In this document: positions 56,372 to 64,000 of the stretch, one piece after another
How positions within the stretch are numbered: the first letter of the stretch is position 1
Layout: every line of letters starts with the position of its first letter
Source of the DNA: Actinomycetota bacterium
GTDB taxonomy: Bacteria > Actinomycetota > Actinomycetes > Nanopelagicales > Nanopelagicaceae
Direction: 5' to 3'
Assembly: GCA_009726135.1 (NCBI GenBank)
Contig: WLIQ01000001.1
Coordinates: 1 to 64,000 of the forward strand
DNA: 64,000 nucleotides
Translations under genes and position numbers: made by a program
The notes under the pieces: model-generated
What the model saw: only the letters and a program-made list of their open reading frames with translations
Told to the model about the DNA's origin: nothing
Databases searched by the model: none

Positions 56372-56710
56372 ATGAGCGATGACATCAGACCGTGGGGTCG
56401 CTATGAAATCTTGTCAGAAAGCTCAGATCACAAAGTAAAGCGAATCATCGTTAATGCTGGTGCTCGCTTTTCCTATCAACGCCACCAACATCGTGCAGAA
56501 CATTGGTTCATCGTCAGTGGTCAAGCGAAAGTAACGCACAATGGCGTTGATGTTGAAATGGCTGCTGGTGGTTCAATTGATATCGCCAAAGGTGATCTCC
56601 ATCGATTAGCAAACATTGGCACAGAGCCAGTTGTTTTTATTGAGGTGCAAAGTGGCTCATACTTTGGCGAAGACGATATTGAGCGTATTGAGGATGATTA
56701 CAACCGCTAA
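56372..56710 (+). CDS. Cupin domain protein (mannose-6-phosphate isomerase type II-like)
   Basis: RPWGRYEILSE..HKVKRIIVNAGARFSYQRHQHRAEHWFIVSGQAKVT; cupin His pattern. Confidence 0.9.
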   Translation: MSDDIRPWGRYEILSESSDHKVKRIIVNAGARFSYQRHQHRAEHWFIVSGQAKVTHNGVDVEMAAGGSIDIAKGDLHRLANIGTEPVVFIEVQSGSYFGEDDIERIEDDYNR

Positions 56711-56738
56711 TTGCGGCCGTAATTTCGTGGGGTATGAT
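56711..56738 (+). promoter_or_regulatory. Putative sigma-70-type promoter of tRNA-Val
   Basis: TTGCGG (56711-56716), 16-nt spacer, TATGAT (56733-56738), 15 nt upstream of the tRNA 5' end. Confidence 0.65.
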
Positions 56739-56753
56739 TCCTCACTCAAGCAA

Positions 56754-56825
56754 GGATCGTTGGCTCAGCGGTAGAGCACCACATTGACATTGTGGGGGTC
56801 ACTGGTTCGATCCCAGTACGGTCCA
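56754..56825 (+). tRNA. tRNA-Val(GAC)
   Basis: GGATCGTTGGCTCAGCGGTAGAGCACCACATTGACATTGTGGGGGTCACTGGTTCGATCCCAGTACGGTCCA; anticodon GAC. Confidence 0.96.
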
Positions 56826-56897
56826 CTTCAGTAAGTTCATCAAGGCGCAAACAAAACTATCGGAATGCGCTCATTGTCAGCCGATACAATTTCTACT

Positions 56898-58244
56898 ATG
56901 AAATCCCCAACTAAAAAACCTATTGCCCGCGTGGTTAATAGGGTGGAACGTGCCGTAGGGCGGCGCGATCTAGTTTTGGCTCGCAAAAGTATTCGCGATT
57001 CAGTTGTCTCACTTGCCGGATTACTGGGTTGTCCAGTGCGCAATGAAGATGGCCGTGAAATTGGCCGCTTAGTTGATGTCGTAGTTCGACATGGGCAGGA
57101 TGCTTATCCCCCAGTCTCAGGATTAATTGTAAAAGTCGGATTGCGTAAATCTTTTATTGATGGTGCGCGAATCGCAAAGCTGGGCCGCAATGAAATCCAA
57201 CTATCGTCTACAACAATCAACTTAACGGATTACAAACGCCGCAGCGATGAATCCTTATTGGACGCAGATGTGCTCGACCATCAAATTGTTGATGTGAATG
57301 GGTTGCGCGTTGTGCGATCCTCTGATCTTTATCTAGCACCACTTGATAAAGAGATTCGAGTGGTTGGTGTAGATATCTCCTTCGTGACTTTTCTTCGCCG
57401 AATCTTTCCTGGTGCCCTTGGTCGCAGGGCTACCCCACAACATGTTTTGGACTGGGCAACCGTTGCATCCCTGGCCGATACTTCAGGAGTAGTAAAAACT
57501 TCAGGTTCAAAGACTGCGCTCTCACAACTTCGCCCTGCTGACCTAGCCGATTTAATTGAAGATCTCGCCGGCCGTGAACAAAACGCACTCATCGAAATGT
57601 TGGATCCTGAGTTGGCAGCTGATGCACTTGAGGAAATGGAAGATGAAGAGTTGCAAGGACTGCTTCGCGGTTTAAGCGAAGGCCGCGCCGCCGAACTACT
57701 TAGCCGCATGGAACCAGATGAGTCTGCAGAAGTTCTGCGTGATTTAGATGATGAGCACCGCGAAGATATTTTGAAAGCAATGGATTCAAAGATGGCAAAG
57801 CAGTTACGTCAGTTGATTGCTTTCGATGAAACTTTGGCTGGTGGAATTATGACTAGCCACATGGTTTTTGCTCAAGAAAATGAGACTGTGAACCAGGCGT
57901 TAGTTCGCCTGGTTGAAAACCGCGACCGAGACGTCTCTGACGGCGTGATCATGGTTGATTCAAAAGGCAAGTTGATGGATCACATTGCAATTATTGAACT
58001 TGTTGCCGCTAAACCCACCGCTCTTTTGAGCACGTTAATGGGACCGCCCTACCCAACGGCCGTGAACATCGATTCACCATTAGAAGAAGTGATCGAAGAG
58101 TTCTCTAATAACCGTGGGGCCTCAATCGTGGTCATTGATGAAAAAGGCAAGCCGGTTGGCCGCATCTTGGCTGATGATTTAGTTGATGCACTCAAGCCAG
58201 AGGAACAACATGGATTGTCTAAGGGAACCGGTGCGCTCTCATGA
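56898..58244 (+). CDS. PRC-barrel-like / MgtE-N / CBS-domain protein without MgtE transmembrane domain
   Basis: PRC-like LLGCPVRNEDGREIGRLVDVVVR; MgtE_N LRPADLADLIEDLAGREQNALIEMLDPELAADALEEMEDEELQGLLRGLSEGRAAELLSRMEPDESAEVLRDLDDE; CBS pair; no TM region. Confidence 0.9.
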   Translation: MKSPTKKPIARVVNRVERAVGRRDLVLARKSIRDSVVSLAGLLGCPVRNEDGREIGRLVDVVVRHGQDAYPPVSGLIVKVGLRKSFIDGARIAKLGRNEIQLSSTTINLTDYKRRSDESLLDADVLDHQIVDVNGLRVVRSSDLYLAPLDKEIRVVGVDISFVTFLRRIFPGALGRRATPQHVLDWATVASLADTSGVVKTSGSKTALSQLRPADLADLIEDLAGREQNALIEMLDPELAADALEEMEDEELQGLLRGLSEGRAAELLSRMEPDESAEVLRDLDDEHREDILKAMDSKMAKQLRQLIAFDETLAGGIMTSHMVFAQENETVNQALVRLVENRDRDVSDGVIMVDSKGKLMDHIAIIELVAAKPTALLSTLMGPPYPTAVNIDSPLEEVIEEFSNNRGASIVVIDEKGKPVGRILADDLVDALKPEEQHGLSKGTGALS

Positions 58245-59476
58245 CAACTCAACGCAAAATTCGTTTAGCTGCATTGCTCTCAGTCATGGGTCCAGGAATC
58301 ATTGCTGGACTTTCCGATGATGATCCAGCTGGTATCACCACATATTCGCAACTGGGTGCAAAATTTGGATACCAAATGTTGTGGGTTCTGGTCATCTCCA
58401 CGATTGCATTAATTATTTTCCAAGATTTAGGGGCTCGCATTGGCGTCGTTACTCGCCAAGGACTCATCGGTTTAGTGCGTCAAAAATACGGGGCTCGCTC
58501 TGGAACTCTTAGTGCCAGCGCTTTAATCATCGCAAACTTTGGAACACTCACCGCTGAATTTGCCGGTATTGCAGTTGCCGGAGAGCTCTTTGGCTTTTCA
58601 CGTTTTGTAACCGTTCCTGCTGGAGCATTAGTTGTTTCATTCCTTGTATTACGTGGTTCTTTTGCCAATGTTGAAAAGGTTTTCTTTGCACTATCAGCAG
58701 TATTCATTTCTTACATCATTGCTGGCTTCATGGCCCACCCTGATTGGGGCCAAGCAGCACGTGGCGTTTTTGTCCCGTCAATGCCATTTACTCATGATGC
58801 GATCTACTTAGCGACGGCTACCTTAGGTACAACACTTGCGCCTTGGGGTCTGGCATTTATTCAGTCGTATGCTGTTGATAAGCGTTTAACACGCGATGAT
58901 TTAAAACTGCTGCGTATTGATGTGTGGACGGGATCATTGCTAACAGGAATTATTGGTTTCTTCGTGATCATTACCTGTGCCGCAACTTTAAACAAAGAAG
59001 GTCAGACAAACATCACCGATGCCGCGCAGGCTGCACGCGCATTAGAACCATTAGCCGGCACAATGGCTAAAGCTCTTTTCGCAATTGGCTTAGTGGGAGC
59101 AGCTCTTCTTGCTGCATCAATCTTGCCTTTATCAACTGCTTATTCGGTAGGCGACTTAACTGGGCAACCGGCAGCACTCGATGATGGTCCGAAAGAAGCA
59201 CCGCTATTTTATGCAACTTTTGGTGTAATGACCCTTTTTGCTGCTGGATTAATTCTGATACCTGGGTTGCCGTTAATTAAGGTATTAGTTTTCACTCAGA
59301 TTCTTAATGCTATTTTGCTTCTACCCCTTCTAATATTTATGTACGGAATATCTAAAGATGAACGCCTCATGGGTGAGTTCGCCTCAAGTTCTCGCATGCG
59401 CGGCGTTTATGCCTTCATTATTTCGTTGGTTTCAATCTGCGTTCTGGCACTTCTCTGGTTCACAATAAAACCTTAA
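58241..59476 (+). CDS. NRAMP-family divalent metal transporter (possibly NRMT-like)
   Basis: LSVMGPGIIAGLSDDDPAGITTYSQLGAKFGYQMLWVLVIST; ~11 TM; ATLGTTLAPWGLAFIQSYAVDKR in the TM6 region; ATGA overlap with the MgtE_N gene. Confidence 0.88.
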   Translation: MTTQRKIRLAALLSVMGPGIIAGLSDDDPAGITTYSQLGAKFGYQMLWVLVISTIALIIFQDLGARIGVVTRQGLIGLVRQKYGARSGTLSASALIIANFGTLTAEFAGIAVAGELFGFSRFVTVPAGALVVSFLVLRGSFANVEKVFFALSAVFISYIIAGFMAHPDWGQAARGVFVPSMPFTHDAIYLATATLGTTLAPWGLAFIQSYAVDKRLTRDDLKLLRIDVWTGSLLTGIIGFFVIITCAATLNKEGQTNITDAAQAARALEPLAGTMAKALFAIGLVGAALLAASILPLSTAYSVGDLTGQPAALDDGPKEAPLFYATFGVMTLFAAGLILIPGLPLIKVLVFTQILNAILLLPLLIFMYGISKDERLMGEFASSSRMRGVYAFIISLVSICVLALLWFTIKP

Positions 59477-60300
59477 TTCGACCGAAGAGTTAATCCTTCG
59501 ATAAAAGTAAGTGAGTTTTGAAAAATCAATTCCTGGTCATAATCCAATGTAGCAACGTGATAACTATTTACTAACTCGATTCGTGATTTATTTGAGGACC
59601 CTAAGCCAGCCATAATAATTTCAGTATTTGAAACAGGCAAAGTGTGATCTTCTACAGAATGAAATAACTGAACCGGAACAGAAATTTTGCTTAAATTTTT
59701 GCGAGTTATCTTGAGCATTTTTAAAAGTTCATACACGCCGCGAGTCGGTAAGGCGTCATATCCGTGCTCTGTAATTCCAGGGCGCTTGATGTCGTTTCCT
59801 ACGCTGGACCTAAGTTTTTGAAAATTAGAAATTACGTAAGCCAATTGATGCGGCATATAAGCCACATGAATCATTGGATTTACCAAAATAATTCCTGACA
59901 ATCGGTCATTATGGGTAAGCGAAATATTAAGAGCTGTTCCGCCGCCCATTGATAAGCCTGCGATAAAAACGTGGTCGCAAGTTTTATAGAGTTTATTTAA
60001 CTCAGCTTCAACCTTGGCGGGCCACTCTTGCCATTTCACTTTGTTTAGATTTTCAGGCTTTGTTCCATGCCCGGGAAGCATTGGGACGCTAACGGTGTAT
60101 CCCTTGCCATTGAGAAATTCTCCCCACGGGCGCATCGATGGTGGTGCTCCAGTAAATCCATGAACAAGTAACACTCCAATGCGAGCATTTTTGCCTGAGC
60201 CCTGCGCTGACCAATCTTGCATCCAACCTGGGGGTGCGCTTTCAACTGCCATACCAGTAACCATACGCGGACTGTCAATGACAGTGCAATCACTTACCAT
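59473..60300 (-). CDS. Alpha/beta hydrolase (carboxylesterase/monoacylglycerol lipase-like)
   Basis: VLLVHGFTGAPPSMRPWGEFLNGKGYTVSVPMLPGHG; IAGLSMGGGTALNIS (GxSxG); start uncertain (60300, 60264 or 60252). Confidence 0.88.
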   Translation of the reverse strand: MVSDCTVIDSPRMVTGMAVESAPPGWMQDWSAQGSGKNARIGVLLVHGFTGAPPSMRPWGEFLNGKGYTVSVPMLPGHGTKPENLNKVKWQEWPAKVEAELNKLYKTCDHVFIAGLSMGGGTALNISLTHNDRLSGIILVNPMIHVAYMPHQLAYVISNFQKLRSSVGNDIKRPGITEHGYDALPTRGVYELLKMLKITRKNLSKISVPVQLFHSVEDHTLPVSNTEIIMAGLGSSNKSRIELVNSYHVATLDYDQELIFQNSLTFIEGLTLRSN

Positions 60301-60904
60301 TACCGCTGTGCACCTTTCGCAAACAACTTTCGTTGTAGTTGATCTTGAGACCTCTGGTGCTGCACCTTCTACTGGCGCCGGTATTACTGAAATCGGCGCG
60401 GTCAAAGTATGTGGCGGAGAGATAATTGGTGAGTTTCAAAGCTTTGTAAATCCTGGTGTTCCTATTTCATCCTTCATCACACAGCTCACCGGGATAACGG
60501 ATGAGATGCTTTTCGACGCTCCTCAAATAGGAGAAATTTTCCCTTCGTTCATTGAATTCTTAGGGCCAGAAAATGAGAACGTACTAGTTGCCCACAACGC
60601 GCCATTTGATATTGGATTTTTAAAAGCAGCCGCAGTTCATCTTGAGTATCCCTGGCCCAACCATCATGTTGCCGACACTGCCCGACTCGCTCGCTATGTT
60701 CTTACAAAAGATGAAGTCATCAACTGCAAATTAGCTACGTTGGCCGAGTTCTTTGGCGCAACTACTTCACCTACTCACAGAGCTCTAGATGATGCGCGAG
60801 CCACAGTAGATGTATTGCACGGAATCATTGAAAGATTGGGTGGATTTGGTATCACTACTTTGCCAGAGTTTAAAAAAGTTAAGAAGAGGCTAGTTTCTGG
60901 GTAA
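60278..60904 (+). CDS. DEDDh exonuclease (DNA polymerase III epsilon-like)
   Basis: FVVVDLETSGAAPSTGAGITEIGAV; NVLVAHNAPFDIGFL; THRALDDARATVDVLHGII; start ATG 60278 or GTG slightly downstream. Confidence 0.9.
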   Translation: MTVQSLTITAVHLSQTTFVVVDLETSGAAPSTGAGITEIGAVKVCGGEIIGEFQSFVNPGVPISSFITQLTGITDEMLFDAPQIGEIFPSFIEFLGPENENVLVAHNAPFDIGFLKAAAVHLEYPWPNHHVADTARLARYVLTKDEVINCKLATLAEFFGATTSPTHRALDDARATVDVLHGIIERLGGFGITTLPEFKKVKKRLVSG

Positions 60905-61925
60905 GTTCTGCCCACTTGGCTACTAGTTCAGTCGCAGCACCACTATCAATTGCCTGCGTTGCTTTTTCGATACCAGCCGAAATTCGATCATGCAATGACA
61001 CATCCATTGCACCTTCATAGGCAGCTATCGCAGCGGCGGCGTTGAGTACAACGGCATCACGTGGAGCACCTTTTTCACCGTCGAAAATTGCGGTGGAGAT
61101 CCGCGCATTTTCAACTGCGTCTCCCCCGACTAAGGCCGAGATAGGTGCACGTTTGATACCGAAATCAAGAGGGTCCAGCAGATCGCTCGATATTTGCCCA
61201 TTACCAATTGTTAAAACAGAGGTTGTTGTTGCCAAGGTAATTTCGTCGATTCCATCATCGCCACGGAAAACAAAGCCATCTACGCCTTTTTCGACAAGAA
61301 CTTGCGCCATTACTAAGTGCATTCGATCATTTGCTACACCGATAGCTGCAGCCTTTGGCCGTGCAGGATTTGCCAGTGGACCCAGAATATTAAAAACTGT
61401 TGGTACACCTAACTCTTTGCGAGCAGGCGCAGCAAATTTCATAGCTGGGTGAAAAACTGGAGCGAAACAGAAACCAATTCCTAGGGCATGAAATGTAGTT
61501 TCTACACCTTTGCCGTCCAGGGTTATGGCAATTCCCAGAGCTTCCAATAAGTCAGCCGCACCAGATTTAGAAGAAGCTGCTCGATTCCCGTGCTTGATAA
61601 CTTTAGCGCCAGCTGCTGCTGCAATAATTGCCGCCGTTGTTGAAATATTTATTGTGTGTGCACCATCTCCGCCAGTTCCTACAGTGTCGACGGCGCGCTC
61701 AGTAATTGAAATAGGCGCTGAATGCTCGTACATCTGGGCAACTAATGCGCCGACTTCCTCAGAAGTTTCACCTTTTGTTTTTAATGCAATCAGAAACTTT
61801 TTAATTATTTCGGTATCTGCATTTCCTTCAAGAATCTGCTTCATGCACCATTGAACATCTTTCGGTTCAAGATTTTGACCAACTTCTAGAGTGGAAAAAT
61901 ATTGATCCCACTGAGTCTGCGACAT
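60879..61925 (-). CDS. trpD: Anthranilate phosphoribosyltransferase
   Basis: DTVGTGGDGAHTINISTTAAIIAAAAGAKVIKHGNRAASSKSGAADLLEALGI. Confidence 0.97.
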   Translation of the reverse strand: MSQTQWDQYFSTLEVGQNLEPKDVQWCMKQILEGNADTEIIKKFLIALKTKGETSEEVGALVAQMYEHSAPISITERAVDTVGTGGDGAHTINISTTAAIIAAAAGAKVIKHGNRAASSKSGAADLLEALGIAITLDGKGVETTFHALGIGFCFAPVFHPAMKFAAPARKELGVPTVFNILGPLANPARPKAAAIGVANDRMHLVMAQVLVEKGVDGFVFRGDDGIDEITLATTTSVLTIGNGQISSDLLDPLDFGIKRAPISALVGGDAVENARISTAIFDGEKGAPRDAVVLNAAAAIAAYEGAMDVSLHDRISAGIEKATQAIDSGAATELVAKWAELTQKLASS

Positions 61926-61935
61926 GATTACCTAT

Positions 61936-62337
61936 TTAAACTGTGGCGAGCTTTGTCCCGCGCAATAGTTCAGCAGCGCTCTTGGCCAAGGTAAATGGAT
62001 CGATGGGATGAACAACTGATGCTTCAGCTAATGACCATGCCGCTAGCCATGCATCCTCTTTTCGCCCTGTAATCACAAGGACTGGAGGGCAGTTAAAGAC
62101 CTCGTCTTTAAATTGACGTGCAATTCCTAGTCCACCTTCGGGTACAGCTTCACCATCTAAAATGAATAGATCAATCCCAGCTTTTGAATCAACAAAAGCA
62201 CGAAGCGCTGCCCCAGTAGCAAACTCATGAATCTGGTGTTCGCCCACATCGCTGGCGGTTTGGCTACCAAGGGCGTTAATAATGGCGTCACGAATAGTTG
62301 AATCATCTGCATAGATGACGATCTGTTTCTTTGCCAT
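61936..62337 (-). CDS. Atypical response-regulator receiver-like protein
   Basis: IVIYADDSTIRDAI; DLFILDGEAVPEGGLGIARQFKDEVFNCPPVLVITGRKEDAWLAAWSLAEASVVHPIDP; start ATG 62337. Confidence 0.8.
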   Translation of the reverse strand: MAKKQIVIYADDSTIRDAIINALGSQTASDVGEHQIHEFATGAALRAFVDSKAGIDLFILDGEAVPEGGLGIARQFKDEVFNCPPVLVITGRKEDAWLAAWSLAEASVVHPIDPFTLAKSAAELLRGTKLATV

Positions 62338-62488
62338 GGCTGTAAGTCTAAAGGTCTTCTGAGGTTGTCGCCTTCGATTTTCACCGCCCAAAGCATGTGG
62401 CCTGTTTCACCCCTGATGAGAGGTAATAATCTGGCTGAAAGGGGGTTCGGGTAAGACTCAGGCGTGGTTTTCGGGAATAATCACCTCC

Positions 62489-63118
62489 ATGTCAACTGCA
62501 TCCGTATCGGCCCATCACAAGATCACCCGCCCCAATGCCGTTGCTGTTGGAACAATCGTTTGGCTTTCAAGTGAACTCATGTTTTTTGCCGCACTCTTTG
62601 CTATTTATTTCACAACACGGGCAGTTCAAGGACCAACCATTTGGACCGAGTCAAACCAGATTCTCAACATTCCTTTTGCAGCACTCAACACAACGGTGCT
62701 GGTTCTTTCATCAGTAACGTGTCAGTTCGGAGTATTTGCTGCTGAGCGTTTTCAGAATCGCCGCACCGGATCCATTATCCAAATGAACAAATGGGGAATG
62801 CGTGAGTGGTTTGCTTTAACATTTTTAATGGGTTCATTCTTTATTGGTGGTCAAATATTTGAATACGCATCATTAGTTCAGGAAGGCTTAACACTTTCAT
62901 CAACTGCCTATGGATCCGTTTTTTACATTGCTACAGGTTTCCACGGTTTACACGTAACTGGTGGCCTTATTGCTTTTCTTGTCGTAATGATCCGCGTTTC
63001 TAAAGCCCGTCGCTTTACACACCAGCAAGCAACTACGGCAATCGTCGTTTCCTATTATTGGCACTTTGTTGATGTTGTGTGGATCGCCCTCTTCTCTGCT
63101 ATTTACCTGATTAAGTAA
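62489..63118 (+). CDS. ctaE: Cytochrome c oxidase subunit III
   Basis: [61 protein letters not shown]. Confidence 0.97.
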   Translation: MSTASVSAHHKITRPNAVAVGTIVWLSSELMFFAALFAIYFTTRAVQGPTIWTESNQILNIPFAALNTTVLVLSSVTCQFGVFAAERFQNRRTGSIIQMNKWGMREWFALTFLMGSFFIGGQIFEYASLVQEGLTLSSTAYGSVFYIATGFHGLHVTGGLIAFLVVMIRVSKARRFTHQQATTAIVVSYYWHFVDVVWIALFSAIYLIK

Positions 63119-63135
63119 GGGAGTACATACACTTC

Positions 63136-63927
63136 GTGAAACGCTTATCGCGCTACCGCAGACACAAGGCCGCAGGTCCTGCCCTTCTTATTTTCGCCCT
63201 ATTGGCAATTGGCACAACTTTTTCAGTAGCTAGCGCCACAGTGAAGGCGTCACCAACTTCATTTGCGCGCTCTGCAGTAATTGATGAAGGTAAACAAATA
63301 TTTCTTAAGGGTTGTTCTTCATGTCATGGTCTTAACGCAGAGGGTGGCGCAGTTGCACCATCTCTTATTGGCGTCGGTGCGGCTTCGGTAGATTTCCAAG
63401 TTGGAACAGGTCGTATGCCAATGGCGGATATGAGCCAACAAGCTATGCGTAAGAAGCCTGTCTACAACGCCGAAGAAACTGCGGCATTAGCGGCATATGT
63501 TGCTTCGCTTGCTCCCGGCCCAGCAATTCCTGATGATTCAGTTTTAAATTATGAACGAGATGGCAACACTGCACAAGGTGGTGAGCTATTTCGCAACAAC
63601 TGCGCCATGTGCCACAACTTTGCGGGCCAAGGTGGTGCGTTGACTCAAGGTAAATATGCACCAACACTTATGGGCGTAGAACCAAAGTACATCTACGAAG
63701 CATTGATAACTGGTCCACAATCAATGCCAGTTTTTAGCGATAAAACAATTACTCCCGCAGAAAAACTTTCACTTATCAAATGGATTAAGGCAGCTGAGGC
63801 TGAACCAAATCTAGGTGGAGCGACAATGGGGCGAATTGGACCAGTAACTGAAGGCCTATTGGCATGGGTTCTAGGAATAGGACTGCTTATTGGTATTGCA
63901 GTCTGGCTAACTACGAGAGCAAGGTAG
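63136..63927 (+). CDS. qcrC: Diheme cytochrome c subunit of cytochrome bc1 complex (GTG start)
   Basis: Two CxxCH haem motifs (KGCSSCHGLNAEGG, NNCAMCHNFAGQGG); C-terminal TM; adjacent to ctaE. Confidence 0.96.
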   Translation: MKRLSRYRRHKAAGPALLIFALLAIGTTFSVASATVKASPTSFARSAVIDEGKQIFLKGCSSCHGLNAEGGAVAPSLIGVGAASVDFQVGTGRMPMADMSQQAMRKKPVYNAEETAALAAYVASLAPGPAIPDDSVLNYERDGNTAQGGELFRNNCAMCHNFAGQGGALTQGKYAPTLMGVEPKYIYEALITGPQSMPVFSDKTITPAEKLSLIKWIKAAEAEPNLGGATMGRIGPVTEGLLAWVLGIGLLIGIAVWLTTRAR

Positions 63928-63934
63928 GCGAAAC

Positions 63935-64000
63935 GTGTCTAATGAATTAGTTCCAACTGATGATTCGATTGCACCTGCCCATGCACCTCGATCTACTGAT
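63935..64000 (+). CDS. qcrA: Start of probable Rieske Fe-S subunit QcrA (truncated by window end)
   Basis: GTG at 63935, MSNELVPTDDSIAPAHAPRSTD...; assigned only from conserved ctaE-qcrC-qcrA order. Confidence 0.5.
   Translation, partial: MSNELVPTDDSIAPAHAPRSTD

Noticed and set aside
1-64000. CRISPR arrays, transposons, prophage, toxin-antitoxin or restriction systems
   Set aside because: No regularly spaced repeats, transposase-like ORFs, phage genes or defence families seen; the region is core housekeeping.

Overview
This window is a gene-dense chromosomal segment of an actinobacterium with moderate to low GC. The gene order matches the conserved actinobacterial housekeeping superoperons, and the compactness and base composition suggest a streamlined lineage such as freshwater acI/Nanopelagicales (inference; no 16S rRNA is present). 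About 68 protein genes are supported, most of them on the minus strand: his/ribM/rpe, rsmB-fmt-def-priA-metK-coaBC-rpoZ-gmk, the full pyrimidine cluster (pyrF-D-K-carBA-C-B-R), bldD, nusB-efp-aroQBKC-pilD-like-aroE-mltG-ruvX-alaS-aspS-hisS, rel-secFD-ruvBAC-yebC-pdxTS, a PI/PIM lipid cluster (pimA, acyltransferase, pgsA), HIT-thrS-pabCB, and trpD/ctaE/qcrC/qcrA(start). There are three tRNAs (Gly-GCC, Cys-GCA, Val-GAC), an FMN riboswitch upstream of a PnuC-family gene, and a PyrR-type RNA hairpin upstream of pyrR. I see no CRISPR array, transposon, prophage or rRNA. The observations most worth a second look are: (1) an in-frame mIHF-guanylate kinase fusion; (2) a stand-alone EF-G-like G domain lacking recognisable GTPase motifs, next to pgsA; (3) a BldD homolog retaining the RXD-X8-RXXD c-di-GMP signature; (4) an MgtE-N/CBS sensor-like protein paired with an NRAMP homolog with an altered metal site; (5) an FMN riboswitch with a predicted SD-sequestering hairpin; and (6) convergent genes that share palindromic stop codons. 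All family calls were made by eye from the translations; no database search was run.
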